Below are positions 56,341-64,000 of a DNA stretch of 64,000 bases, piece by piece. A model generated the notes under the pieces. That model saw only the letters and a list, made by a program, of their open reading frames with translations, was not told the DNA's origin and did no database searches. Source of the stretch: Thermococcus pacificus (lineage in GTDB: Archaea > Methanobacteriota_B > Thermococci > Thermococcales > Thermococcaceae). Positions within the stretch are counted from its first letter, which is position 1, and each line of letters begins with the position of its first letter. Location of the stretch: positions 620,001-684,000 of the forward strand of contig NZ_CP015102.1 in NCBI RefSeq assembly GCF_002214485.1. The letters run 5' to 3'. Both the position numbers and the translations under genes were made by a program.

Positions 56341-57378
56341 TCAACGCCTCCCACCCACTTCCATTCCGGCCAGGTAGGAGAGCTCCTCCATCAGCCTAGC
56401 TTCCCTCAGGACCGCCTTCAGGTTCCTGAAGCGGGAGCGCATGACGAACAGCTCGTAGAAGCCTTCAAGGTTCCCCCAGTGCCCGTAGGCCGAGAGCGCC
56501 AAATACATGACCTCCTTTGGCTTGAGCTTTCTCCCGAGGCTCTCGTTGAGTGCCCTCAGGCCGGGCTTTACCTTATCAAGCAGTCCCTCCCTCGCTATGA
56601 GGTGGAGCATTAGGTCTTCAACCGTCGGTTTCTTCCACTCTATCAGCTCGTCCTCGAAGGGAAGGCCTATTATGAGCGGAACCACCTCGGTTTCGCCGAC
56701 GCGGTAGCCCAAGGGGGTCTTTTCGTGTTTGAAACCGGAGAGCTTCCCGGTTATGGATGCGAGGGCACTCTCTCGGTCTTCATCTACGTCTATTGCCGCC
56801 CCTACTCTGTCGACCCTGAAGTCGAAGACGTCCATCGCCCTCAGGAAGTTTCCGAGGTTCCTGATGACCCCAGAGTTTCCCTCGCTCGGAATCACCGCGA
56901 GGTAGTAGTTGTCCCCCTCACGCCTGAGCAGGTCGAAGTTGTCGCGCTCGAAAACCCGTTCAATGAACCTTAAATTTCTCGGGGCACTTCTGCTCTCTTT
57001 GAACTCAAAGAGCTTCTTGAAGACCGCCTTGAAGAACTTGGCGTCCGTCTTTCCCTCAACGAACAGGACGCTCGTCCTCGCTTCTTCACCCGAGAAGCCA
57101 CCGCGAACGTCGAAGTCGAGGTACTTCCTCAGCTCATAGACTTCCTTGAGCGTGAGGGCCTTTCCAGTGTCCGAGTATATCAGAACGTTCTCCTCGCCCT
57201 TTCGGAACCTCCAGGCGATCAGGTCAATCAGCTCAAGGCTTGAAGTTACGACTGTCTCGTTCCCTTTGAGTGAGCTGGTAAAAGTCAACAGTTCATCACG
57301 GTTTTTCCGGTATTCTGGGAAAAGAGCAGAGTTTTCCTCCGCAAACTCCTCCCATCTGCTTCCAGTTACGACTCGCAT
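56341..57378 (-). CDS. TOPRIM-domain protein (DUF3226-like)
   Basis: The protein has 345 residues. The TOPRIM core is visible: SVLFVEGKTDAKFFKAVFKK (catalytic Glu, about residue 110) and VGAAIDVDEDRESALASI (DxD, about 197). The N-terminal 100 residues (VVTSSLELIDLIAWRF, NVLIYSDTGKALTLKEV) and the C-terminal helical part are unassigned. TOPRIM proteins of the DUF3226/OLD type are nucleases or nucleotidyl enzymes, often in defence. The ATG follows the stop of the membrane gene directly (TAAATG). The real function is unknown. Confidence 0.75.
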   Translation of the reverse strand: MRVVTGSRWEEFAEENSALFPEYRKNRDELLTFTSSLKGNETVVTSSLELIDLIAWRFRKGEENVLIYSDTGKALTLKEVYELRKYLDFDVRGGFSGEEARTSVLFVEGKTDAKFFKAVFKKLFEFKESRSAPRNLRFIERVFERDNFDLLRREGDNYYLAVIPSEGNSGVIRNLGNFLRAMDVFDFRVDRVGAAIDVDEDRESALASITGKLSGFKHEKTPLGYRVGETEVVPLIIGLPFEDELIEWKKPTVEDLMLHLIAREGLLDKVKPGLRALNESLGRKLKPKEVMYLALSAYGHWGNLEGFYELFVMRSRFRNLKAVLREARLMEELSYLAGMEVGGRR

Positions 57379-57912
57379 TTACTTCACCAGGTCTACAGTT
57401 ATCGCGCCTATTACCGCGAAGGTACTCACGAGAACGGTCGCGTTCAGGTATTGGGCCACGTTGAAATCAGCTATCCGGTTGATGCCGTAGAGGTATATCA
57501 ACCCTGCAGAGGTTAGATACGCTATGACTGCCACTGTGAAGAGTCTTTTGGGTATATGGAACATCTCCTCCCTCTTGAGGTTGCCTATCCTGGATTTTGC
57601 TATGAAGAGGTAAGCCACAACCAGCGTCATCAGGAAAATCGCCAGGGAGCGCTCCAGGGAGATATCTTTGGCTATCTCCCACAGCTCGCCGGTGAATAGG
57701 AACGGCAGTGCGAAGGTTATCGCTCCCACCACTTCCTGCGCTATGTCATCCCAGCCGAGGGCGTCCGGCGCTTTCCTGCCGTCGAATTCCTTCCTGAGCT
57801 CCTCTATGCCTTCGTATATCTCCTCAAGTTTCTCCTCCATCGTGGTTCGCCTTTCGTCCTTTGTGCGCTCAGGTTCGGGGTTCATCATCCGGTCAGCATT
57901 GGATTCACTCAT
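57379..57912 (-). CDS. DUF2391-like membrane protein
   Basis: The protein has about 177 residues from the ATG at 57912; the TATA box (TTTATAAC near 57940) implies a start close to there and not at the farther upstream Met. An N-terminal soluble coiled segment (about 20-50, EEKLEEIYEGIEELRKEFDG) precedes four membrane segments (about 65-82, 95-110, 128-146, 155-175). ALGWDDIAQEVVGAITFALP is like DUF2391. The function is unknown. It heads the transcript with TOPRIM and HAD genes. Confidence 0.6.
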   Translation of the reverse strand: MSESNADRMMNPEPERTKDERRTTMEEKLEEIYEGIEELRKEFDGRKAPDALGWDDIAQEVVGAITFALPFLFTGELWEIAKDISLERSLAIFLMTLVVAYLFIAKSRIGNLKREEMFHIPKRLFTVAVIAYLTSAGLIYLYGINRIADFNVAQYLNATVLVSTFAVIGAITVDLVK

Positions 57913-58088
57913 CATCGCGGAAAACTCTTCATCGAGAAGGGTTATAAATGTTGAGATTGACCTTAAACTTGTTACCGTTACAGAATTCACGAAAATCTAG
58001 ATTGGCCTGCTTCTCCGTTTTTCGTTCCCCATTCTCCCCTGGCAGTGTTCCCGGTACTTTTATATACTCGATGAGCATCTGAACGTTC

Positions 58089-59264
58089 ATGTCATTGCAG
58101 AATTACCGGGGGTTCAGCAGGGACGCGTGGCTTCTGGTGGCCTACTCCTTCGTCTCCTGGCTGGGCGACAACATAGCTTGGTTCATATTCCCCTTCTACC
58201 TGAAATCGCTCAGCTACGACTACACCGGAATCGGCATGGTATTCTCCCTCTCGACGCTCGCCCAGGCCTCGGTACTCCTGTTTTCCGGCCCGCTGGGGGC
58301 CAGGATCGGCTACAAGAGGGCCGTTCTCATGGGAATCTCGTTCATGTTCTTCGGTCGGCTGGTCCAGGTGCTCTACCCGGCCTTGATCCCTCTCGTCCTC
58401 GGTGGAGTCCTGCTCGGGGTTGGAATGGCCTTCGAGGGCCCCTCCTTCATGGCACTCCTCAGCGGCGAGGTCACGGACGTGAAAAGGCACTACCTGTTCA
58501 GTTTATCCTCCGCCGTTGGGACGATAGGCTCCGCAATCGGCCTCGTCCTCGCTGGCTTCCTCCCGAGGTACCTCACCTACCGCGAGGTCTTCTCCCTCGT
58601 GCTCTTCATAATCCCAGTCCGGTTCGTCCTGGTGGCGGTCGTGAAGTCGGTGCTCGCCCATTCCGAGAAGTCGCTGAACCTGAACAGGGAGCTGCTCTTC
58701 AGGATAGGTCGCTTTGCCCTCCCGAGCGCCCTCATCGGTCTCGGCGCGGGAGTTACGATTCCGTACGTCGGCCTCTGGTTCAACCAGCGCTTTGGGACGA
58801 GCCTTGAGAGTATAGGGTGGCTCTTCGCTCTCCAGCAGTTCATAATGGGTCTGGGCACGTTCCTCCTGCCGATGATAGCCGACAGGCTGGGCAGCGTGAA
58901 GACGATAGTCTCTTTCAATGGGAGTGCCAGTGTTCTGATCGCCGCGATGCCCCTTTCCCCGACGTTCTACATAGCGGCAGCCGTTTACACCGTGAGGACG
59001 ATTCTTATGAACATAGTCAGCCCCATATGGAACTCCTTCATGATGAGCCTCTTTAAGAAGGAAGAGCGCTCAACGGCGATGGCGCTGAACAACCTCTCTT
59101 GGACGGCGACCTTTGGGGCCGGTCAGTACCTCGGCGGCATACTCTTCGACGTCTCGCTCACGTGGCCCTTCATGATAACCGCGCTGCTCTATGCGCTCTC
59201 GATGGTCTTTTTCTGGGGCTTTTTTAGGGGGGAGACAAAAGGTTATAAGCCATCCAGGGCTTAA
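58089..59264 (+). CDS. Major facilitator superfamily transporter
   Basis: The protein has 391 residues with 12 membrane segments. The MFS motif A region between TM2 and TM3 is GPLGARIGYKRAVLMGI (G-x3-D-like) and the second half has IADRLGSVKTIVSF. N-terminal SRDAWLLVAYSFVSWLGDNIAW is typical of archaeal drug or sugar efflux pumps. The TATA TTTTATATACT (58058-58068) lies about 25 bases before the ATG at 58089, so the leader is nearly absent. The substrate is unknown. Confidence 0.85.
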   Translation: MSLQNYRGFSRDAWLLVAYSFVSWLGDNIAWFIFPFYLKSLSYDYTGIGMVFSLSTLAQASVLLFSGPLGARIGYKRAVLMGISFMFFGRLVQVLYPALIPLVLGGVLLGVGMAFEGPSFMALLSGEVTDVKRHYLFSLSSAVGTIGSAIGLVLAGFLPRYLTYREVFSLVLFIIPVRFVLVAVVKSVLAHSEKSLNLNRELLFRIGRFALPSALIGLGAGVTIPYVGLWFNQRFGTSLESIGWLFALQQFIMGLGTFLLPMIADRLGSVKTIVSFNGSASVLIAAMPLSPTFYIAAAVYTVRTILMNIVSPIWNSFMMSLFKKEERSTAMALNNLSWTATFGAGQYLGGILFDVSLTWPFMITALLYALSMVFFWGFFRGETKGYKPSRA

Positions 59265-59299
59265 GAGTTCTCCAGTAAGAGGCTTCTAAGGTGATGCTC

Positions 59300-61522
59300 A
59301 TGGTGGTTAAAGAGTGTCCAGAGTGTCGTGGAACGGGGAAAGTTAAAGTTGGCGAGAAGGAGTGCCCCGTGTGCGAAGGGTGGGGCTACGTTCCCGCTGA
59401 TTTCAATGTGGGCGACAAGCTGAAGGGCTACCGCAACCTCGACTACCTTGGAGTTGAGGACGAGGTGGATGAGATACCCTGTCCCGAGTGTCACGGGAAG
59501 GGAGTCGTTCCTGTTTACGACACCTGCCCGACCTGCGGCGGAACGGGCAGGGTTCTAGCCTGCGACATCTGTGGAAAGATCAAGGAGCCCTGGGAACCCG
59601 GTATGGAAACTACCTGGGTCTGCCCGGACTGCCTCAGGAAGCACAAGGTCGTCTACATTCTCGACAAGACCTGCGACTACGAGGACGTTGAGGTCGGGAG
59701 TGTCTACAAGGGCACTATAGACCGCGTTGAACGCTTCGGTGTCTTCGTCAGGCTCAATCCACACGTTACGGGATTAATCAAGAGAAAGGACCTGCTCGGA
59801 GGAAGGGAGTACAAACCCGGTGAAGAGATACTCGTCCAGGTTCTCGACGTCAGGCCCGACAAGAAGGAGGTTGATCTGGTCGAGTCTGCCCTCAGGAACT
59901 ACAAGGAGGTCGTCGTCAGGAAGGAGATCCCGGTTACCCCAATAAGGGAGCTCAGCAAAGACATGGCGGGCAAGACCGTCAGGCTCAGAGGCAGGGTGAC
60001 TCAGATACAGGTCACGGGCGGCCCGACCGTCTTCACGATAACCGACGGGACGGGAATAACCTGGGTTGCTGCCTTCGAGGCCCCGGGAGTGAGGGCTTAC
60101 CCCAACATAAACGTCGGCGATGTCGTTGAGGTCATCGGAAAGGTCGCGTTCCATGCCGGCGAGATCCAGATAGAGGCCAGCGACATGACCAGGCTTTGGG
60201 GCCCGGATGCAGCCCAGGTCAAGCAGGCTATCGAGCGGGCCCTCGACGAGCGCGCCCAGCCGAAGGACGTCGGCTTCCTCGTGGAGAGCGAGGTTCTCGA
60301 AAAGCTCAAGCCCAAGATAATGAAGGCCGCGTTCATGATAAGGAGGGCCATTCTCGAAGGCAGGCCGATACTCCTGAGACACCACTCCGATGCCGACGGC
60401 TACACCTCAGGCCTAGCACTGGAGTACGCGATAGTTCCGCTCATCGAGCAGGTTTCACCGGATTCTGGCGCGAGGTGGAAGCTCTTCAAGAGGAGGCCGA
60501 GCAGGGCCCCCTTCTACGAGCTTGAGGATGTCCTAAAGGACATCATATTCATGATCGAGGACCACGAGAAGTTCGGCGACCCGCTCCCGCTAGTTGTTAT
60601 AGTTGACAATGGAGGAACGAGCGAAGACATTCCGGCCTACAAGCGCATAAGGGCCTACGGAGTTCCCATCGTCGTCATAGACCACCACGACCCGCGCGAG
60701 TGGATCAGCGAGGACAAGGCCAAGGTTGACGAGTACGTTGACGTGCACGTCAATCCCCACCACGTCAAGCGCGGCTACTACGAGCTGACGGCTGGAATGC
60801 TTGCAACTGAAGTGGCCCGCTTCATCAACCCCGAAGTGGAGGACAAGATAAAGCACCTGCCGGCAATAGCGGGAACTGGCGACAGGAGCAAGGCACCAGA
60901 GTTCCAGCAGTACCTCGAGATAGCGAAGAAGACCAAGGGCCTGACCGAGGAAGACCTCAAGAAGATAGCCGAGGTGATAGACCACGAGGCCTTCTACTGG
61001 AAGTTCATGGACGGCCACGGAATAATCGACGAGATACTCCTCCTCACCGGCAACCTCCAGCGGCACCGCGAGCTTATCAATGCTATCTACCCCGAGGTCA
61101 AAGAGAAGCAGGAGAAGGCTTTGAGGGCCTCCCTGCCGCACGTCAAGAGCGTCGTCCTTCCAAACGGCATAAGGTTCAACACGATAGACGTGGAACTCTT
61201 CGCACCGAAGTTCAGCTATCCCTCACCAGGAAAGCTCTCAGGATTAATCCACGACCACTTCAAGGAGAAGTACGGCGAGGACTCGCCAATACTAACGCTT
61301 GCCTATGGTCCGGACTTCGCGGTTGTCAGAGCCGCGGACGGAATGGCCGCTTACGGCTTCGACCTGAACGAGATAATTCCAAAGCTCCAGGAGGCACTGC
61401 CGAGTGCTGGAATAGAGGGCGGCGGCCACAGTTACGCGGGCTCGATAAAGTTCTTCGAGGGCATGAGGAAGGAGGTTTTGGAGGAGTTCGCCAAGCAGGT
61501 TGTCAAGCTGAAGAGGGTTTGA
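59300..61522 (+). CDS. DHH-family exonuclease with DnaJ-Zn, S1 and OB domains (HAN-like, RecJ2)
   Basis: The protein has 740 residues from the ATG at 59300 after AAGGTGATG. Domains in order: DnaJ-like zinc module with CPECRGTGKVKV, CPVCEGWG, CPECHGKG and CPTCGGTG; a CxxC...CPDC knuckle; an S1 domain (VGSVYKGTIDRVERFGVFVRLNPHVTGLI); an OB fold (VRLRGRVTQIQVTGGPTVFT); and the DHH phosphoesterase with HHSDADGYTSGLAL, IVDNGG and VIDHHDP motifs plus a DHHA1-like end GGGHSYAGS. This matches the second RecJ-like nuclease of Pyrococcus, called HAN because it works with Hef at stalled forks. The nuclease activity is well supported, the partner inferred. Confidence 0.85.
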   Translation: MVVKECPECRGTGKVKVGEKECPVCEGWGYVPADFNVGDKLKGYRNLDYLGVEDEVDEIPCPECHGKGVVPVYDTCPTCGGTGRVLACDICGKIKEPWEPGMETTWVCPDCLRKHKVVYILDKTCDYEDVEVGSVYKGTIDRVERFGVFVRLNPHVTGLIKRKDLLGGREYKPGEEILVQVLDVRPDKKEVDLVESALRNYKEVVVRKEIPVTPIRELSKDMAGKTVRLRGRVTQIQVTGGPTVFTITDGTGITWVAAFEAPGVRAYPNINVGDVVEVIGKVAFHAGEIQIEASDMTRLWGPDAAQVKQAIERALDERAQPKDVGFLVESEVLEKLKPKIMKAAFMIRRAILEGRPILLRHHSDADGYTSGLALEYAIVPLIEQVSPDSGARWKLFKRRPSRAPFYELEDVLKDIIFMIEDHEKFGDPLPLVVIVDNGGTSEDIPAYKRIRAYGVPIVVIDHHDPREWISEDKAKVDEYVDVHVNPHHVKRGYYELTAGMLATEVARFINPEVEDKIKHLPAIAGTGDRSKAPEFQQYLEIAKKTKGLTEEDLKKIAEVIDHEAFYWKFMDGHGIIDEILLLTGNLQRHRELINAIYPEVKEKQEKALRASLPHVKSVVLPNGIRFNTIDVELFAPKFSYPSPGKLSGLIHDHFKEKYGEDSPILTLAYGPDFAVVRAADGMAAYGFDLNEIIPKLQEALPSAGIEGGGHSYAGSIKFFEGMRKEVLEEFAKQVVKLKRV

Positions 61523-61595
61523 TGTTTTCATTTTCTGCCAACCTTTTTAACCCCCTATGAGAACCTATTCCGAAGAAAGATATGGAGGAATGTTG

Positions 61596-61850
61596 ATGAA
61601 AATCGTTCTTGAGGTTACCTTCCGCATGGGCGGTGTTTCTTACCGCGGCCACCGCTGGGAGGATGATGCACTCGTTTTTGAGTTTGAAAGGCTCGGAGAT
61701 GCGTTCATACAGGTTCTCAGCACCAGAAAGGTCGAGGAGGAAGTGGAGAAGGCTCCCTCTAAAGTTCTCGTCGAGCTGAGGACAAAGGAAGGTGGAAAGG
61801 TCTTCGAGGCCACCGAAACCGATGGCGTTTACAGGGCAATGGAGCCTTAA
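61596..61850 (+). CDS. Small alpha/beta protein downstream of the DHH nuclease
   Basis: The protein has 84 residues from the ATG at 61596, selected by GGAGGAA 8 bases upstream. Beta-rich N-terminus MKIVLEVTFRMGGVSYRGHR, a helix near LGDAFIQVLSTRKVEEEVEK and strands in KVLVELRTKEGGKVFEATE. No family was recognised. TTTTTAAC about 45 bases upstream may be its TATA box, so it may have its own promoter. Confidence 0.6.
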   Translation: MKIVLEVTFRMGGVSYRGHRWEDDALVFEFERLGDAFIQVLSTRKVEEEVEKAPSKVLVELRTKEGGKVFEATETDGVYRAMEP

Positions 61851-61889
61851 GTTTTTATACTTCCTTTCCAACCCCCAACGGTGGTGCCG

Positions 61890-62111
61890 ATGTACATGGC
61901 CGAGTTCAAGCTTCGCTTCGGCGACAGGAAGTGGTACGTCAGGAGGATCGTCGAGGCTTCCAGCATGGAGGAGGCGGAGGAGAAGGCGAGGCGCTACGCC
62001 GCGCTTATGAACCGGGGAGAAGTGAAATGGGAGCTGAGCTATGTTATAGAATCGGAGAGGCCCCTCCTCATTGGGGATGACGAGCTCAAGAAGCTGGCCT
62101 CAGGTGCCTGA
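61890..62111 (+). CDS. Small conserved alpha/beta protein
   Basis: The protein has 73 residues from the ATG at 61890 with GGTGGTG directly before it. The pattern MYMAEFKLRFGDRKWYVRRIVEASSMEEAEEKARRYAA is a strand-helix unit similar to archaeal L20a/LX-like small folds, which I mention only as a fold-level impression. The TATA box TTTTTATAC is at about 61853-61861. It ends one base before the stop codon of the convergent asparaginase gene. Confidence 0.6.
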   Translation: MYMAEFKLRFGDRKWYVRRIVEASSMEEAEEKARRYAALMNRGEVKWELSYVIESERPLLIGDDELKKLASGA

Positions 62112-63101
62112 TCAGCCCCTCGGGGTGATTTCCCCGGCAATGTTTCTTTCCATAATTTCCCTGACTTCAGCGACGTCCGCAGTGTGGCCGAGGGCCCACA
62201 TGAGCTTGGTCAGCGTGGCTTCCTTCGTCATGTCGCCCGCGGGGATGATTCCCGCTTCCAGTGCCCTCCTCCCGACCTCGTAGCGGGTGAGGTCAACACC
62301 CCCGTAAACCGCCTGGGTGGTCATCACCACGGGCTTTTCTCCCGCGACCCTCTCCACGGCTTTCAGGAGGTTCCTCTTCCTGTAGGGGATTCCGCCGGCT
62401 CCGTAGCCTTCGAGAACAATTCCGTGGCTCCATTCCCCTATGGAGGAGAACACCTCCGGGGAGAGACCGGGGGTCAGCCTTATGTGGACGACGTTTGGAT
62501 CCAGAAGGGGGTCGAAGATAACCTCTCCCTGGGGCACCTCCGGCCTGTGGAGAACCTTCAGCTCGCCGCCCTTCACGTAGGCGATATCCGGGTAGTTTAT
62601 GCTCTGGAAGGCGTTGAGGCCGAGGGAGTGAACCTTTGAGACCCTCGTTCCCAGCATTATTTTGTCCATGAACGCTACGTAGATTCCGGGAAACCCCTTA
62701 GAGGCGAAGGTCAGGGCGGTCCTGAGGTTCCGGGGGGCGTCGCTCTTCGGCTCCGTTATCGGGAGCATCGAGCCGGTTAGAACGACGGGGATTGGAACGT
62801 TCCGGAGCATGAAGCTGAGGGCGGAGGACGTGTATGCGAGGGTGTCCGTCCCGTGAGTTATGACGATGCCGTCGTAGTCGCTGAGGTTTCTGAAGACGGC
62901 TTCCCCTATCGTTACCCAGTCCTCAGGCTGGATGAGCGTGCTGTCCAGGTTAAGGATGTCCTCGGTCTCTATGATGAGCCCGTTCCTCTTTTTGATTCCC
63001 GCCACCTCGAGGATTTCATCGGCACTCAGCGCCGCTTTGTAGCCCTTCTCTGTCCTCGCGCTGGCTATGGTGCCCCCGGTTCCTATTATCAGAATCCGCA
63101 C
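62112..63101 (-). CDS. L-asparaginase, type I
   Basis: The protein has 329 residues from the GTG at 63101 (MRILIIGTGG...), preferred over 63110 because GGTGAGG is then correctly spaced. Active-site motifs are IIGTGGTIASAR (nucleophile Thr, about residue 11) and VITHGTDTLAYTSSAL (Thr-Asp, about 81-84), with a later Lys in SKDAPRN-like PKSDAPRNLRTA. It hydrolyses asparagine to aspartate and ammonia in the cytosol; Pyrococcus and Thermococcus enzymes of this length are characterised. It is monocistronic. Confidence 0.93.
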   Translation of the reverse strand: MRILIIGTGGTIASARTEKGYKAALSADEILEVAGIKKRNGLIIETEDILNLDSTLIQPEDWVTIGEAVFRNLSDYDGIVITHGTDTLAYTSSALSFMLRNVPIPVVLTGSMLPITEPKSDAPRNLRTALTFASKGFPGIYVAFMDKIMLGTRVSKVHSLGLNAFQSINYPDIAYVKGGELKVLHRPEVPQGEVIFDPLLDPNVVHIRLTPGLSPEVFSSIGEWSHGIVLEGYGAGGIPYRKRNLLKAVERVAGEKPVVMTTQAVYGGVDLTRYEVGRRALEAGIIPAGDMTKEATLTKLMWALGHTADVAEVREIMERNIAGEITPRG

Positions 63102-63188
63102 TTTCCTCACCGGTGGGGAATGTGCACATCACCTTTTAGTCTTTTTGACAAAATTCCACCGAAAAAGGCACTAAAAATGGGAAAAATG

Positions 63189-64000
63189 TCAATGAGATTC
63201 CGGAACGAAAAACATCATGACAAAAGCGAGGGCGTTCATCAGGGCGGCGTAGGTGAATGCGAGCTCGAGGGAGCGGGCCTGCCACAGGTAGCCCGCTATG
63301 ACCGAGGCGGGGAAGACGAAGAGGCCAAAGACGGTGTGGTAGGCACCTATTATCGTCCCCTTCTCGTGCTCCCCCGCTAAATCCGCCATGTATGCCCTCG
63401 GGATGGTGTCCTCTATGGCTATGTAGACCCCGTAGAGGACGAAGGCCACAACAAGCGTGTAGAAGTCCCTCGCGTAGGCGAAGGCTAAAGAGGCCAGCGT
63501 CGCAACGAGGAAGCCTATGGTTATGAGCCTCTTCTTGCCGAAGCTGTCCGAGACGACGCCGAGCGGGTATGCCGAGAGGGCGTAGATGAGGTTGAAGAGG
63601 GCGTAGAACGCTATCCCCTGGACGACGGTAAAGCCGAGCTCCTCCGCCTTCCAGAGTGTGAAGGCGTAGCTGTACCTGCCGAGAGCTCCCACCGCAACGA
63701 CGGCAAGGAAGAGCTGTAAGCCTCTGCTCCTCAGCGTGGAGATGCCCTTGATCTTTTTCTTTACCTCGCTTCCCCGGTCCCTGACGAAGAGGACTATAAC
63801 GAAGAGCGATAGGAGGCCGGGAATCGCAGATAGCAGGAAGATATAACGGTACATCGTCTCCTTCGGCAGACCCCTGAGGAGCTCAATGAGGGCTATGGCA
63901 GCGAGAGGACCGGCCACAGCTCCAAGCGTGTCCATCATCCTGTGGAAGCCGAAGGACTTGCCGCTCTTCCCCTTCTCGCTCGACTCCGCTATGAGCGCGT
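63189..64000 (-). CDS. Major facilitator superfamily transporter, C-terminal part (cut by window edge)
   Basis: The frame is open to the right edge of the window, so the start lies beyond 64000. The first visible residues include EKGKSGKSFGFHRMMDTLGA, the MFS loop motif after TM4, so the internal Met at 63938 is not the start. About 270 residues and eight membrane segments are visible, with VVSDSFGKKRLITIGF between TM8 and TM9 and AIEDTIPRAYMADLAGEHEKG, an MFS loop. The substrate is unknown. Its 3' end is close to the divergent end region of the asparaginase gene. Confidence 0.85.
   Translation of the reverse strand, partial: ALIAESSEKGKSGKSFGFHRMMDTLGAVAGPLAAIALIELLRGLPKETMYRYIFLLSAIPGLLSLFVIVLFVRDRGSEVKKKIKGISTLRSRGLQLFLAVVAVGALGRYSYAFTLWKAEELGFTVVQGIAFYALFNLIYALSAYPLGVVSDSFGKKRLITIGFLVATLASLAFAYARDFYTLVVAFVLYGVYIAIEDTIPRAYMADLAGEHEKGTIIGAYHTVFGLFVFPASVIAGYLWQARSLELAFTYAALMNALAFVMMFFVPESH

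Overview
The window looks like chromosomal DNA of a Thermococcus species (Thermococcales, hyperthermophilic Euryarchaeota). The evidence is an intein-free family B DNA polymerase of the KOD/9N type, a three-subunit RPA operon, aIF2-gamma, S6e, eL41, a Sec61-beta gene, a Clp1-type RNA kinase, archaeal Dph2, a DPMS-GtrA fusion, compact operons with GGTGA/GGAGG ribosome-binding sites and archaeal TATA boxes. Genes lie on both strands in short, tightly overlapping operons. Four tRNA genes (Gln-CTG, Pro-CGG, Asp-GTC, Lys-TTT) and one 5S rRNA gene are present. I saw no CRISPR array, rRNA operon, insertion sequence with a transposase, or intein.

Layout. 1-5.4 kb: start of a pyrophosphatase gene, then a surface-fibre locus on the minus strand: two small winged-helix regulators, two DUF1102 secreted subunits, a signal peptidase I with an added C-terminal region, a third secreted protein with the same N-terminal signature, and a DUF5305 membrane protein. 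The locus is headed by a palindrome, a TATA box and a structured 5' leader. It resembles SipW/TasA-like or archaeal bundling-pilus systems. 5.4-7.1 kb: tRNA-Gln and tRNA-Pro separated by noncoding DNA that contains a repeat element. 7.1-16.7 kb: DPMS, an M28-type peptidase, eL41, a phosphoesterase, a nitrilase, a methyltransferase, a small-ORF/membrane/HTH operon and a YbjQ-YhfC-PadR-SdpI-DUF1648 operon. 16.7-31.7 kb: Dph2, a KaiC-like ATPase operon, two RNA methyltransferases, MscS/DUF432, lipoproteins (one apparently frameshifted), translation and secretion genes, EngB and an Lrp-like regulator. 31.9-38 kb: Clp1, a UbiA prenyltransferase, RPA, ScpB, 5S rRNA, tRNA-Asp, a second copy of the repeat and tRNA-Lys. 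38-51 kb: DtxR, a purine permease, an ABC transporter, a P1 peptidase, radical SAM, an AP-endonuclease-like gene, coiled-coil/DUF373 genes, AMMECR1 and a second NSUN enzyme. 51-64 kb: a toxin-antitoxin-like pair overlapping the replicative polymerase, an AT-rich HhH/Fe-S-like gene, a TOPRIM operon, MFS transporters, a DHH nuclease of the HAN type and asparaginase.

The most unusual observations are these. (i) A repeat family is present at 6397-6963 and 37682-37973. Its ends lie within a few bases of the CCA ends of three different tRNA genes, and its terminal hairpin shows compensatory base changes. (ii) The fibre operon has a leader with mutually exclusive stems and a hairpin that sequesters the Shine-Dalgarno sequence of a TTG-started gene. 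(iii) Several broken or ambiguous genes stand out: an in-frame amber codon between SdpI and DUF1648 with no normal start, and a split lipoprotein. (iv) An AT-rich, probably acquired gene next to polB encodes an HhH-GPD-like protein with a Cys cluster.
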